Shown here one piece after another: positions 1-9,299 of a DNA stretch of 64,000 bases. Each line of letters opens with the position of its first letter. Within the stretch, counting starts at the first letter, position 1. Location: positions 62,001 through 126,000 of the forward strand of contig CAKZON010000070.1 in assembly GCA_937136425.1 (NCBI GenBank). The letters are read 5' to 3'. Source of the stretch: an uncultured Crocinitomix sp. GTDB lineage: Bacteria; Bacteroidota; Bacteroidia; Flavobacteriales_D; Crocinitomicaceae. A program made the position numbers and the translations under genes. The notes beneath the pieces are model-generated. The model made no database searches and was not told the DNA's origin. It saw nothing but the letters and a program-made list of their open reading frames with translations.

Positions 1-492
1 TGTAAATTCGAAAATACCGTCATATTGATCATCTCCCGGTTCTTTTAATGTAAAAGTGTAATGATCTTCCTCCATCAAGTCAAAGGTTCCAGAAACTTTT
101 CTAAAATTACCAGCGCAAACAGAATATCCCTCAGCGCTTCCATTTGCAGTTTCATAAATTGTAAGGTTAATTTTATTTTTACCAAAGGCTCCTACATAAC
201 AACCCAATATTTGATCTACCGTGTTATCCTCCAAGGGAAACATATCATCAATGAATGACTGATTCACATCCTTGTCTCCACCCATTGTTCTTGGGCTTTC
301 TTCATATAATGTAGAAGACAAGGACTCATCCAACATTTCTTCCTCTACCTCTGCAACAAGCTCTTCTTCTGCCTCATACTCATTGGCATCAATATTTGAC
401 TCTGACTCAGTTCCTCCGCATGCTATTAATAGCAAAAGAAATGCAGCCATTGATAAGGAGATTAAAATTTGAGGATTTCTTCTTTTTTTCAT
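1..492 (-). CDS. Putative lipoprotein, C-terminus cut off by the window edge
   Basis: This reading frame opens with ATG at 492 and stays open for 164 codons to the left edge, so the C-terminus is missing. The product starts MKKRRNPQILIS, followed by a hydrophobic stretch and LLLIACGG, which is a lipobox with the lipidated Cys near residue 24. A very acidic linker follows (EADEEE-like, residues 30-60). The visible end alternates short polar and hydrophobic segments such as YTFTLKEPGD, which looks like beta structure. It is probably anchored in the inner or outer membrane facing the periplasm. It is divergent from the DUF2306-like gene, with only a few bases between the two possible starts. No family recognised; function unknown. 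Confidence 0.75.
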   Translation of the reverse strand, partial: MKKRRNPQILISLSMAAFLLLLIACGGTESESNIDANEYEAEEELVAEVEEEMLDESLSSTLYEESPRTMGGDKDVNQSFIDDMFPLEDNTVDQILGCYVGAFGKNKINLTIYETANGSAEGYSVCAGNFRKVSGTFDLMEEDHYTFTLKEPGDDQYDGIFEFT

Positions 493-497
493 CTTAA

Positions 498-1220
498 TTG
501 TCATTCATTTATTCTAATTTGGTTTCATCAACCGATTGTAAATTACTGATTATTTTGACACAACCTGTTCGAATCATTCTAATTTTATTACTCCTATTTT
601 TCACCTTTTTAATGGTGGGAATTACCCTTCCCTATTTATCGTTAGAAACAGATGTAGCTTTTTTACGCATAAAACAATGGGTATTTCGGTTGTATCCTAA
701 CGGAGTTTCTACCCTATGGATTATTGCATTTTACATTCATGTATTCACAGGCATATTTGCCCTAATTGCAGGCTTTACTCAATTTAACAAGCGTTTTCTA
801 TGGAAAAAACTCCATAGAATAATGGGCGCCATCTACATTATTACCATTTTATTACTCACTGGGCCGTCAGGTTTAATTATGGGCTTTTTTGCCAATGGAG
901 GCCTTTTATCCATAACAGCATTTAGTACATTAGCACTACTATGGTGGTGGTTTACTTTTAAAGCTTACAAGGCTATTCGGAATAAAGATTATGAAACACA
1001 TACCAAATTTATGTATCGTAGTTATGCACTTACCCTGTCTGCAATTACACTGCGTTTATGGAAATATATAATTGTAAACTACCTCTACGAAATGCCTCCA
1101 ATGGACTTGTATCGCCTAGTTGCTTGGCTAGGATGGATTCCAAACTTAATTATTGCTGAAGTTTTAATTTATAAAGGAAAGCACATAAAATTACTTGCAA
1201 AACGTTATACAGGCAAGTAG
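498..1220 (+). CDS. DUF2306-like multi-pass membrane protein
   Basis: This is an integral membrane protein of up to 240 residues. Hydrophobic segments start with RIILILLLLFFTFLMVGITL and continue through STLWIIAFYIHVFTGIFALI, IMGAIYIITILLLTG, LLSITAFSTLALLWWWF and WIPNLIIAEVLIY. The pattern GxxALIxGxxQF....HRxxGxIY, with a later H(T)KFMYRSYAL segment, is typical of DUF2306, an uncharacterised bacterial membrane family with conserved histidines. The start is uncertain. The frame begins with TTG at 498, almost touching the divergent lipoprotein gene. TTG at 555, just before the first membrane segment, is an equally good start, and there is no ATG before 612. Function is unknown; the family call rests on motif memory only. 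Confidence 0.75.
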   Translation: MSFIYSNLVSSTDCKLLIILTQPVRIILILLLLFFTFLMVGITLPYLSLETDVAFLRIKQWVFRLYPNGVSTLWIIAFYIHVFTGIFALIAGFTQFNKRFLWKKLHRIMGAIYIITILLLTGPSGLIMGFFANGGLLSITAFSTLALLWWWFTFKAYKAIRNKDYETHTKFMYRSYALTLSAITLRLWKYIIVNYLYEMPPMDLYRLVAWLGWIPNLIIAEVLIYKGKHIKLLAKRYTGK

Positions 1221-1297
1221 ATAGAATCAACCTGTTAATCAATTGGTAAGAGGTTTGTCAACCATATTTTTAATATTTGGTCAAATCAATCCGCACC

Positions 1298-3649
1298 ATG
1301 ATAAAATTTTACGCTACCATTCTATTTATTAGTATTCTTTCTGTACATGCACAGTTGAACATGACAGAAATTGGATACCTAGACATTCCTGACGAACATA
1401 GCACCATTGCAAACGACATTTGGGGATATACTGCAGAAGATGGAACTGAATATGCTTTGGTAGGAACAGAAACTGGATTATCAATTGTAGACATTTCAGA
1501 CCCAACCGCTCCAACCGAAGTTTTTTGGGAAGATGGGTTACATTCAGTTTGGAGAGATGTAAAAGTCTATGAAGATTACGCCTATGTTACTACAGAGGCC
1601 ATTCAAGGAATGATGATTGTTGACTTAACTGGACTTCCTGAAGAAACTGACTTACCCGTCACCATCTATACAGGACCAGTAGATGCCAATTGGCAATCTG
1701 CGCATAACCTATATCAAACAGACGGTTATGTTTACATTTTTGGTGCCAATCGTGGTGCTGGTGGTGTAATCATATTAGACGTACACACCGATCCACTAAA
1801 TCCAATTGAAGTTGGCGTTTTTGACGAATGGTATGTACATGATGGCTATGTGCGAAACGACACTGGTTATTTTGGACACATCTACGACGGAATATTTAGC
1901 ATTGTAGATCTTACAGATAAAACTAGTCCTATTCTTTTAGGTTCTTCCTCTACTCCATCCATTTTCACACATAACATTTGGGTTTCTGATGATGGAAATT
2001 TTGCTTATACTACAGACGAAGTATCGGATGGCTTTATTGGTTCGTTTGATATCTCTGATCCCTCTGACATAAAATTGTTAGATAAAATACAATCTTCACC
2101 AGGTAACAACATTGTACCGCATAATTCGCATGTCAAAGGAAATTATTTATACACCTCTTATTATGCAGATGGTGTCGTTATACATGACATTAGCAACCCA
2201 GACAATATGGTTGAAGTTGGAAATTTTGATACCTCTCCATGGGACACTCCCGACTTTAAAGGCTGCTGGGGCGTTTACCCTTATTTTGAATCTGGAAATA
2301 TTATTGCTAGCGATCGTCAAGAAGGTTTATTTGTACTTGGCTTTGACGAGCAACAAGGAAGTTATTTAGAAGGAAACGTAACAGAATTAGGCACAGGATT
2401 TAGTTTAAATAATGTTGAAGTAACAATTGAAGGATCTGCATCAACTGACTACTCAAACGTAATAGGAGATTATGCCACAGGAATTGCTGAAGAAGGTGTA
2501 CTAGAAGTAACCTATTTCAAACCCTCTTATCACCCGCAAACATTTCCAATAACATTTGTTCAAGGAGAAGTTGCTGAACAGGATGTTGTTTTAGAAAAAT
2601 TACCTGAATTCAGTCTTCGAGTTAGAGTTAGAGATGCTGAAACCATGTCAAATATTGAAGATGCTTGGGTTTTATTGGAGCATACTTATACAGAAATAGA
2701 AGATCAAACAGGTGTAACTGGAATATTAGATGCTGACCTTTACTACGAGGACAACTATCAACTTACAGCAGGTTTATGGGGTTACGAAACCATTTGTATC
2801 ATTGATACGCTAATTACAGCTGAGACAGAAGAAATTGAAATTTATTTAGACAAAGGATATTATGATGACTTTACATTTGACTTTAATTGGACTCCAAGCG
2901 GCTGGGCAGCACAGGGAGGATGGGAGCGTGAGATTCCTGTTGGTGTAACTGGTCCAGAAGGCGACATAGAAAACCCGTTTTATGATGCATCATTTGATTG
3001 CGGGAGCAAAGCATATATTACAGGAAATGGTACTGATGTTTCAAACGAAGATCAAATTGATGAAGGTACGGTCTTCTTAATGTCTCCCACATTTGACTTA
3101 ACGGAATATAGTGATCCTCACATTAACTTTTCATTATGGTATTATAATGCTGGTGGAGAAACTCCTGCAAACGATACCTTAGAAATTCATTTACTCAATG
3201 GAATGGGATCTGTAATTTTAGTTGATAAGATTTATAATGACAACATTACTATGAGCAGCTGGACAGGTTTTTCGATTGATGCCAATGCGCACCTTCCCAT
3301 TACCTCAACTATGCGTCTGCGCATTAAAATTAGTGATGATTTTGACTCGAACCACATTACAGAAGCAGGAATAGATGCCTTTTCAATTACTGATTATTCA
3401 ATTGCTGCAACGAGCAACTTTGAAAAAGATGAAATTATGTTGTACCCTAATCCATTCAATAGCCATTTAACTTTAAGCGGCGTAACAGATGGAACACTTG
3501 CTATTTATGATCTTTCAGGACGATTTGTTACCTCAATGAAAGCAACGGCTAATATTAACACAGCCAATTTAGAGAAAGGAACGTACCTATTTGTGCTATC
3601 CAATTCAGAAGGGGTGCCAGTTAAAACATTCCGCCAAGTAAAATTATAA
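1298..3649 (+). CDS. Choice-of-anchor B family protein with T9SS sorting domain
   Basis: The 783-residue product begins with a signal peptide (MIKFYATILFISILSVHAQ), so I use ATG 1298 rather than the in-frame TTG seven codons earlier. Residues about 25-345 carry LVIVD-type beta-propeller repeats (for example GLSIVDISDPTAPTEV and IFSIVDLTDKTSPILLG) and match the choice-of-anchor B layout. Residues about 355-430 resemble a carboxypeptidase-regulatory/transthyretin-like domain, followed by a second Ig-like segment and a jelly-roll-like region (about 530-700). The end (YPNPFNSHLTLSG...GTYLFVLSNSEG) is a type A T9SS C-terminal domain, so the protein should cross the outer membrane and be surface-attached or released. 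No catalytic motif is visible. It is followed by convergent recJ. Confidence 0.85.
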   Translation: MIKFYATILFISILSVHAQLNMTEIGYLDIPDEHSTIANDIWGYTAEDGTEYALVGTETGLSIVDISDPTAPTEVFWEDGLHSVWRDVKVYEDYAYVTTEAIQGMMIVDLTGLPEETDLPVTIYTGPVDANWQSAHNLYQTDGYVYIFGANRGAGGVIILDVHTDPLNPIEVGVFDEWYVHDGYVRNDTGYFGHIYDGIFSIVDLTDKTSPILLGSSSTPSIFTHNIWVSDDGNFAYTTDEVSDGFIGSFDISDPSDIKLLDKIQSSPGNNIVPHNSHVKGNYLYTSYYADGVVIHDISNPDNMVEVGNFDTSPWDTPDFKGCWGVYPYFESGNIIASDRQEGLFVLGFDEQQGSYLEGNVTELGTGFSLNNVEVTIEGSASTDYSNVIGDYATGIAEEGVLEVTYFKPSYHPQTFPITFVQGEVAEQDVVLEKLPEFSLRVRVRDAETMSNIEDAWVLLEHTYTEIEDQTGVTGILDADLYYEDNYQLTAGLWGYETICIIDTLITAETEEIEIYLDKGYYDDFTFDFNWTPSGWAAQGGWEREIPVGVTGPEGDIENPFYDASFDCGSKAYITGNGTDVSNEDQIDEGTVFLMSPTFDLTEYSDPHINFSLWYYNAGGETPANDTLEIHLLNGMGSVILVDKIYNDNITMSSWTGFSIDANAHLPITSTMRLRIKISDDFDSNHITEAGIDAFSITDYSIAATSNFEKDEIMLYPNPFNSHLTLSGVTDGTLAIYDLSGRFVTSMKATANINTANLEKGTYLFVLSNSEGVPVKTFRQVKL

Positions 3650-3664
3650 ACCTGGCTTCAATTA

Positions 3665-5392
3665 TTAACCATCTGCAAACCGAATGTCTTTAACCATGAG
3701 TTGCAATGAGGTTCTACCTTGCCAATGATTTTCGGCAATGGTGTATACAATATCAAATGGTTCTTTTAAGATTCGGGGCATAAGGTGTCCAAATCCAAAA
3801 GCAATTGCGTCAATTATTATTTCAGGATATTCTGCCTGACGAATTGATAGTTTTACGTGCTCATCTTTTAGTAACCTAGAATAACCCGTATCTTTTACTT
3901 GCCGACTCACAAAAACGGGTGCCATATTGTCTGGCCCAAATGGAGCTAATTGTTTCAAAACACGATAAAATTTAGGCATTCCACCCAGTTGGTTTTCAAA
4001 AATATCCCTAAAATCTATTTCTGTATCAATTTCAATCTCTGGCACCAACATATCTTCCGTTAGCCAATCTTGCGCAACCTCATTAAACTTCATTTTAAAA
4101 GCCGTAACATTATCCAACGGCATGGTTAAGCCTGCAGCAAAATAATGCCCCCCAAATTGTGTCAACAAATCACTGCATTGCGCAATAGCATCATGTATAT
4201 TGAATCCTTTAACACTTCTAGCAGACCCAACAGCCTCTCCGTTTGATTCTGTTAAAACAATAGTTGGTCTATAATGTTTTTCAATTAACCTTGAGGCTAC
4301 AATACCAACCACACCTTTATGCCAATCCGGATTAAAAACTACGGTTGATTTTGCATTTAATAACCAATCATCCTGTTCAATAACCTCTAAAGCTTCTTGT
4401 GTAATTGAGCGGTCTAACCCTTTACGTGTTTCATTATTGGTGTTAATTAATTTGCTCACCTCTTCTACCTCATCAAATGATTGGGCGAGCAATAGTTCCA
4501 CGGCTTTGTTTCCAGATGAAATTCTTCCTGCAGCATTAATTCTTGGAGCAATTGAAAAAACGACATCCATAATGGACAAATCGCCTTTAGTATTTGATAA
4601 TTCTAATATTTGTTTAAAACCAATTCTTGGAGACTGATTGAGTAGTTTTAATCCAAAATAAGCCAATAATCTATTTTCTCCAGTCATTGAAACAATATCA
4701 GCTCCAATACTAACCACCACAAGATCCAACAAAGGTAAAATCTCATCTAACGGTTGATTATCCACACTATTGAGTGCTTGAACTAATTTAAAACCTACTC
4801 CACAACCCGATAATTCTTTAAATGGATAGGGACAATCTTTTTGTTTTGGATTAAGAATGATTGCCGGTGGAATTTCTTCTCCCGGTAAATGATGATCGCA
4901 AACAATAAAATCTACCCCATGCTCTTTGGCATATGTTATTTCTCCCACAGCTTTAATTCCACAATCCAATGCAATTACAAGTGTAAAACTATTGTCTATT
5001 GCAAAATCAACTCCAGCTCTGGATATACCATATCCTTCCTTATATCGGTCTGGAATATAATATCCCACTTGTTCATATTCCCTCGTCAGATATTCATACA
5101 TCAGTGCTACGGCTGTTGTTCCGTCCACATCATAATCACCATAAATCAAAATGTTTTCCTGATTCAAAATAGCCGTTGAAATTCGCTCAACTGCAAGAAC
5201 CATATTTAACATTTCAAAAGGATCGTGCAATTCATCCAAATTTGGCCTAAAAAAAGCTTTGGCCGCTTCAAAGTTTTGAATATCTCGTTGCCCTAAAATT
5301 GTTGCGATTGGTTTGGCAACACCGAGTTGCTCTATTAAACGAACAATTGTGTCCTGATCTGTATCTTTTTTATAGACCCATCTTTTATCCAT
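3665..5392 (-). CDS. recJ: Single-stranded-DNA-specific 5'-3' exonuclease RecJ
   Basis: RecJ degrades single-stranded DNA 5' to 3' in recombination and mismatch or base-excision repair. The 575-residue length is normal for bacterial RecJ. The DHH phosphoesterase motifs are intact: YGDYDVDG at residues 84-91, DCG at 143-145 and CDHH at 165-168. The later DHHA1 part shows ARINAAGR, GIVASRL and GGHYFAAG, and the C-terminal OB-like region (APFGPDNMAPVF) completes the fold. It is cytoplasmic and should need Mn2+ or Mg2+. The gene is convergent with the anchor-B gene (15 bp between stops) and divergent from the secreted orphan at 5577. No damage or unusual residue seen. Confidence 0.96.
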   Translation of the reverse strand: MDKRWVYKKDTDQDTIVRLIEQLGVAKPIATILGQRDIQNFEAAKAFFRPNLDELHDPFEMLNMVLAVERISTAILNQENILIYGDYDVDGTTAVALMYEYLTREYEQVGYYIPDRYKEGYGISRAGVDFAIDNSFTLVIALDCGIKAVGEITYAKEHGVDFIVCDHHLPGEEIPPAIILNPKQKDCPYPFKELSGCGVGFKLVQALNSVDNQPLDEILPLLDLVVVSIGADIVSMTGENRLLAYFGLKLLNQSPRIGFKQILELSNTKGDLSIMDVVFSIAPRINAAGRISSGNKAVELLLAQSFDEVEEVSKLINTNNETRKGLDRSITQEALEVIEQDDWLLNAKSTVVFNPDWHKGVVGIVASRLIEKHYRPTIVLTESNGEAVGSARSVKGFNIHDAIAQCSDLLTQFGGHYFAAGLTMPLDNVTAFKMKFNEVAQDWLTEDMLVPEIEIDTEIDFRDIFENQLGGMPKFYRVLKQLAPFGPDNMAPVFVSRQVKDTGYSRLLKDEHVKLSIRQAEYPEIIIDAIAFGFGHLMPRILKEPFDIVYTIAENHWQGRTSLQLMVKDIRFADG

Positions 5393-5576
5393 GTATCTCA
5401 GTCTTTATTAAGAAATTGTCCACACTTAATCCTTGTACCTCAATTGGTTTTTGATGTTGCATAAATCAAATTTAGACAGTTTCTAAGAAGTTTTTTTGGG
5501 GTCGAATGCTAAAGATAATTTAAAAGTCGATTGGTAATTGGTTTCAGAACCATTTTTCTTTATTTTTAAGAAAAAA

Positions 5577-6281
5577 ATGATGTTAAACCTCTTTAAAGTT
5601 TTATTGGTATTATTTCTAATTCCTGCATTTGGTCAAGATAATGAAGCGGTTTATTCTGTTTATTTTGATGCAAGCACAAATCCGGGAACAAAAAAACTGA
5701 ACGTTGTGGCTTCACAGTATTTTGGAACATACGGAGTTATTCCGAAATCTGAAAGTGATTTACGCGGAGCAGCTGGTCACCATTTAGTACTGGATGAAAC
5801 TGGCATTTATTTTTTAAAAAATCGTTTACTATCAATCAGTCGTGAAGAGGTTAGAGAAAACTCGCAATACTCCATTAACAATGGATATTTACACGGTGTA
5901 ATTGACAATGACTCTGTACTGGTTGCATTGGAAGATGACTCTTATTATTTTTTGATTCCTAAAAAAATATTTATTTATGAAATTGCGGATGAAAACACAA
6001 AAATTTATCAAGGGTTAATACCCAACGAACTATTGTTGTTAAGTCAAGAAAACAACTCTCATTATTCTGCCATATACATTACAATTAAAGGAGGAGAGGT
6101 AATTTTAAAAGAACTAGATTTTGATCAAAAAAAACTCGACTTTAGAACCTTAAAAGGTCAAAAAACAAGTCTAGAGAATGTGACAACATATATTCTAAAT
6201 CCCACAAAAACAGAATGGAAAAACTTGATGAATTATTTTGTGGAATATGATCGTTATAAAATAATCAATGCAGAGGATTAA
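5577..6281 (+). CDS. Secreted protein of unknown function
   Basis: The product of about 234 residues starts with a signal peptide (MMLNLFKVLLVLFLIPAFGQDNE). I choose ATG 5577 over the TTG 39 bases upstream because the extra residues would precede a complete signal sequence; ATG 5580 is also possible. The mature part is rich in beta-type segments (YFLIPKKIFIYEIAD, YSAIYITIKGGEVILKELDF) with no cysteine pairs, metal motif or sorting domain. It is likely periplasmic or outer-membrane associated. Its last four bases overlap the end of the convergent gene at 6278. I do not recognise a family. Confidence 0.7.
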   Translation: MMLNLFKVLLVLFLIPAFGQDNEAVYSVYFDASTNPGTKKLNVVASQYFGTYGVIPKSESDLRGAAGHHLVLDETGIYFLKNRLLSISREEVRENSQYSINNGYLHGVIDNDSVLVALEDDSYYFLIPKKIFIYEIADENTKIYQGLIPNELLLLSQENNSHYSAIYITIKGGEVILKELDFDQKKLDFRTLKGQKTSLENVTTYILNPTKTEWKNLMNYFVEYDRYKIINAED

Positions 6282-6679
6282 TTCTGCTGCGACGGAATAT
6301 CTAAATCATTCTTAATTTTACCTAACCAAGCTTTAGCTTTGTCAATATTGGTAAATAATTTGACAGGAATGTGTTTCCGTTTTCTTTTGAGGATATGACG
6401 TGCAACAATTCGTTGCCCTAAAGAATGTACAATAATAGCTTCTGCTTTCACACAGCCAGCACCAGTTTCCTTCGTACAAGCTTCTCTTGCTTCTTTATCT
6501 GGAATAGTTTTATCCCCAAGATTTATGAGGTTAAAAACGTCTTTATTATTTGCTAGGCGAATAGAGGCAACTCTAATTTCTTTATAATCTCGTAAACTAA
6601 ATTCTTGATCCCCTCCCACATTAATAAAGAGAATATTATTCTCTAGCAAACTTACTGTCGATTTTTCACATTCAATCAT
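6278..6679 (-). CDS. Small cytoplasmic protein, paralogue of the gene at 6944 (DUF7793/STAS-like)
   Basis: The 133-residue soluble protein has no signal or membrane segment. Predicted structure alternates strands and helices (NILFINVGGDQEF, RVASIRLANNKDVFNLINLGD, AEAIIVHSLGQRIVARHIL, PVKLFTNIDKAKAWLGKI). It ends with the helix FTNIDKAKAWLGKIKND, as in SpoIIAA/STAS-like proteins of Bacteroidota annotated as DUF7793; that family link is from memory. It is clearly paralogous to the next gene: IPDKEAREACTKE aligns with IPTKEAREFCGRE, and IIVHSLGQRIVARHILKRKRKHIPVKLFT with VVVHGLGQMIIAKHTIKQRKSSVPTRIFT (quoted here only as alignment anchors). Role unknown. Confidence 0.7.
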   Translation of the reverse strand: MIECEKSTVSLLENNILFINVGGDQEFSLRDYKEIRVASIRLANNKDVFNLINLGDKTIPDKEAREACTKETGAGCVKAEAIIVHSLGQRIVARHILKRKRKHIPVKLFTNIDKAKAWLGKIKNDLDIPSQQN

Positions 6680-6943
6680 TCAATACTCTTTAATCAAAAC
6701 CCTATTTAAGGATATACTAACAAACTAATCAATGTCGCTAATAATTAGCATAATATTAACAACTAGTAATTGAAAGGATAATTAGTTTAGAGCCCTTTTG
6801 CGTGGTAATCGATTTACTTGAACCTAGGTTTAAGCATAATCGTAGTGTTATTCGTGGTAACAACTATAGTAGTAATTCAGGCGCTAATATATAAATTCAG
6901 TCGACTAATCCCTAATATTGGTAGATTAAATTCTTTTTACTTT
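6680..6943. other. Intergenic region with an imperfect 18-bp palindrome
   Basis: These 264 bases between the two paralogous minus-strand genes hold no credible reading frame. At 6817-6834 there is an imperfect palindrome, CTTG-AACCTAGGTT-TAAG, whose central ten bases are perfectly symmetric. It lies about 140 bp before the start of the 133-residue gene and could be an operator or a small hairpin, but nothing else supports a role. No exact TAnnTTTG box is placed convincingly. Confidence 0.35.
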
Positions 6944-7366
6944 TTAGCTGTAATTACTAATCAATTGATAATCATTATTTTTTGAACGAAGTTCTTTCAC
7001 CCACTTTTTTGCTTTTTTGGTATCAGTAAAAATTCTTGTGGGTACACTTGATTTTCTTTGTTTAATAGTATGCTTTGCAATAATCATTTGTCCTAAGCCA
7101 TGAACGACTACTGCTCTCGCCAAAATATGATTATTATTGACCTCTTCTCGTCCGCAAAATTCGCGCGCTTCTTTAGTTGGTATGGAATAGGCGCCGTAAC
7201 TCACTATTGAATACAATTTTCTTTGCTCGTCCACTAAATCAACTGCCACATTTCGAAATTCATAAATATGTTCAATTCCAATTTCCATTCCTGACTCGAT
7301 ATCAACCATTATGATATCGTTATCAATTAATCCTATTTTTCCGATTTGACATTGGGTCATTTTCAT
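6944..7366 (-). CDS. Small cytoplasmic protein, paralogue of the gene at 6278 (DUF7793/STAS-like)
   Basis: The 140-residue soluble protein has the same layout as its neighbour: an N-terminal beta meander, the core IPTKEAREFCGREE, then ARAVVVHGLGQMIIAKH and a terminal helix TKKAKKWVKELRSKN. The shared block AREx-C and the VHxLGQ motif suggest a common fold, possibly STAS/SpoIIAA-like (an inference). The two copies are separated by 264 bases and are quite diverged, so the duplication is not recent. A TAAATTTG -7 box lies 16 bases upstream of ATG 7366. Possible roles include small regulatory or binding proteins, but nothing in the sequence decides this. Confidence 0.7.
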   Translation of the reverse strand: MKMTQCQIGKIGLIDNDIIMVDIESGMEIGIEHIYEFRNVAVDLVDEQRKLYSIVSYGAYSIPTKEAREFCGREEVNNNHILARAVVVHGLGQMIIAKHTIKQRKSSVPTRIFTDTKKAKKWVKELRSKNNDYQLISNYS

Positions 7367-7382
7367 AGCCTAGTATTTGATA

Positions 7383-7390
7383 CAAATTTA
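7383..7390 (-). promoter_or_regulatory. -7 promoter box for the gene at 6944-7366
   Basis: On the minus strand this reads TAAATTTG, an exact match to the Bacteroidota sigma-70-type -7 element TAnnTTTG. It is 16 bases upstream of the ATG, so the leader would be about ten bases. A TTTG 24 bases further upstream is slightly too far to be an ideal -33 element. Confidence 0.5.
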
Positions 7391-7513
7391 AATCAACTTA
7401 GACAAAGAATGTGCCAAATTAGATATGCGTGCATAATAAATCGATAAAGTGTATTTTTAATCGACAAAACGTAACACTTTGTTAATGAAGAAGTAAAAAC
7501 CCAATAAAAAGAC

Positions 7514-8089
7514 TCAATCTTCTACCTTAATCTTAAATTCTCGTAAAAGCCCCATAAGACCATCTTTAGAAAACCTTGCTCCTTTTACTTGATTTGATCC
7601 TGGATTAATCGAATAATTTTCACTTGAACGAAAATCAGCTTCTATTAGATTAGTTTGCTCAAAAAGGGCATTTGTTAAATTAGAACCAGTAAAAATAGCT
7701 TTTTGAAAATTTGCTCTAGTAAAATCACATTCTTTTAGAGAACAGTTAATCATATTTACACCTATCAACTTCATTCCATGAAAAATGGCATAATCTAAAA
7801 TAGACTCTTCAAAATCCATTTTTAACCGAAAAGGGTTAACACCTTCAAAGTTGAGTCCAATCATTTTACAACCAACAAAACTAACCTCTCTAAAAGCTGT
7901 TTCATTTAAAAAGGCGCCTGTAAAGTCACAATTAATAAATTCACATTCCTCAAAAGCTAAATCAATAAAATTAACCTTAGCAAAGTTACAATTCTCAAAT
8001 GTACATGCCTCATAAACAGTGTTTCTGAAACTTTCTTTATTGTAATTTATTTGCTTGAAATTTTCTTCAAAAAAGCTAGTAGTTGACAT
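7514..8089 (-). CDS. Pentapeptide-repeat protein
   Basis: The 191-residue protein consists almost entirely of A(D/N)LxX-type pentapeptides (CTFENCNFAKVNF, CEFINCDFTGAFL, CSLKECDFTRANF, AIFTGSNLTNALF). These build a right-handed quadrilateral beta-helix. A break around residues 85-100 (GVNPFRLKMDF) divides the helix in two. Length, a two-block layout and a short C-terminal helix (LMGLLREFKIKVED) resemble Qnr/MfpA-like gyrase-protecting proteins. Many pentapeptide proteins have no known target, so I do not claim quinolone resistance. It lies 10 bp after the flavoprotein gene and is probably the last gene of that operon. Confidence 0.85.
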   Translation of the reverse strand: MSTTSFFEENFKQINYNKESFRNTVYEACTFENCNFAKVNFIDLAFEECEFINCDFTGAFLNETAFREVSFVGCKMIGLNFEGVNPFRLKMDFEESILDYAIFHGMKLIGVNMINCSLKECDFTRANFQKAIFTGSNLTNALFEQTNLIEADFRSSENYSINPGSNQVKGARFSKDGLMGLLREFKIKVED

Positions 8090-8099
8090 AGTTTACTAT

Positions 8100-9299
8100 T
8101 TATAAATTCGATTGTTCGTTTAATTTTTGTGCAACAACATAACCGGTCGAAAAACATCCTTGCAATAAAAAACCTCCTGTAGGAGCGTCCCAATCCAACA
8201 TCTCCCCAATAATTGAAATTTGCGGATAATTATTTAAACCGAATTGCTCATCAATCTCCGTCATTGCTATTCCGCCAACAGTTGAAATTGCTTGCTCTAC
8301 AGGTCTTAATCCATTAATTGGAACCACGATTGTTTTTAAACTTGCTGCAAATTTATGAGGGTTTAAATAATCAGCTTTACTTAGCCCCTTTTTGGCAATT
8401 TGTTGCACGGCCTTGCTAATATTAAACGTGTAGGCATAATTTTTTGGTTTGATTCCTACCTCAGGTACTTTTGACTGCAACATTTCAATACTGCTATTCG
8501 GCTTAAAATCTATTGTAATGTATGCTCGTTCATTTTTTGTTAAAGCTTCTCTTATAGCCGGAACTAATGGATAAATTGCATTTCCTTCTAGTCCATACCC
8601 TGTAACTACAGCCTCTCCCTTATAGCTATGCTCATATGCACTTATAGCAATGTTTTTTAACGGTGTGCCTCCAAATTTTTCTTGAAATTCACGATCCCAA
8701 ATAACATCAATTCCACAATTAGACGATCGAAAAGGTAATGTTTGCACTTCAATTTCCTGAAAGGATGACATCCACAAGCTGTTGGATCCTGTTTTAGTCC
8801 ATGAGCCACCACCTAATCCAAACACATAATGATGAGCCTCAACAACTATCTCATTTTCGTTTGATTTTACAATTGGTTTCGCATTATTATTAAATCCAAT
8901 AAAATTGTGGTTTAAATGAATTTGAACTCCTTTTTTTTCCAACACTTTTATAATTCGCTTAAGAACATCTGCTGGTTTAATTCCCTTTTTTGGAAAAACT
9001 CTACCACTTGACCCAACAAAGGTTTCTACACCAATTTTAGATAACCAATTACGCGTGTCTGAAGTATTAAATTCTGCTAATGCTTTATGTAGCTTTGGAT
9101 GATTAGAATAAACCTGTTGCAAGTCTGCACCTTGCGCCTCATTGGTAAGATTAAAGCCGCCATTACCAGCCACTAAGAATTTGCGCCCCAGTCTTTTTCC
9201 TTTTTCAAAAATATGAACATCATATTTTTCACTTAAATGATAGGCTGCTATTAAGCAAGCAGGACCACCGCCAAACAACACCACCTTAATTTTAGGCAT
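8100..9299 (-). CDS. TIGR03862-type NAD(P)/FAD-dependent flavoprotein (HI0933/YhiN-like)
   Basis: The 399-residue protein opens with a Rossmann FAD-binding motif (VVLFGGGPACLIAAYHL), then EKGKRLGRKFLVAGNGGFNLTN, the signature of the HI0933/YhiN flavoproteins. Near the end, ISIIGEMLDWDAPTGGFLLQGCFSTGYVVA is the second FAD contact, as in the TIGR03862 subgroup. These are predicted cytoplasmic oxidoreductases of unknown substrate. The first residues after the motif have Cys where Gly is usual (GPAC for GPAG). The gene overlaps the end of the upstream small gene by one base (TAATG arrangement) and is followed 10 bp later by the pentapeptide gene, so the three should be cotranscribed. Confidence 0.88.
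   Translation of the reverse strand: MPKIKVVLFGGGPACLIAAYHLSEKYDVHIFEKGKRLGRKFLVAGNGGFNLTNEAQGADLQQVYSNHPKLHKALAEFNTSDTRNWLSKIGVETFVGSSGRVFPKKGIKPADVLKRIIKVLEKKGVQIHLNHNFIGFNNNAKPIVKSNENEIVVEAHHYVFGLGGGSWTKTGSNSLWMSSFQEIEVQTLPFRSSNCGIDVIWDREFQEKFGGTPLKNIAISAYEHSYKGEAVVTGYGLEGNAIYPLVPAIREALTKNERAYITIDFKPNSSIEMLQSKVPEVGIKPKNYAYTFNISKAVQQIAKKGLSKADYLNPHKFAASLKTIVVPINGLRPVEQAISTVGGIAMTEIDEQFGLNNYPQISIIGEMLDWDAPTGGFLLQGCFSTGYVVAQKLNEQSNL

Noticed and set aside
7514..8089. Calling the pentapeptide protein a quinolone-resistance gene (qnr)
   Set aside because: Length and layout are similar but the gyrase-contact loops cannot be verified; most such proteins have other or unknown targets.
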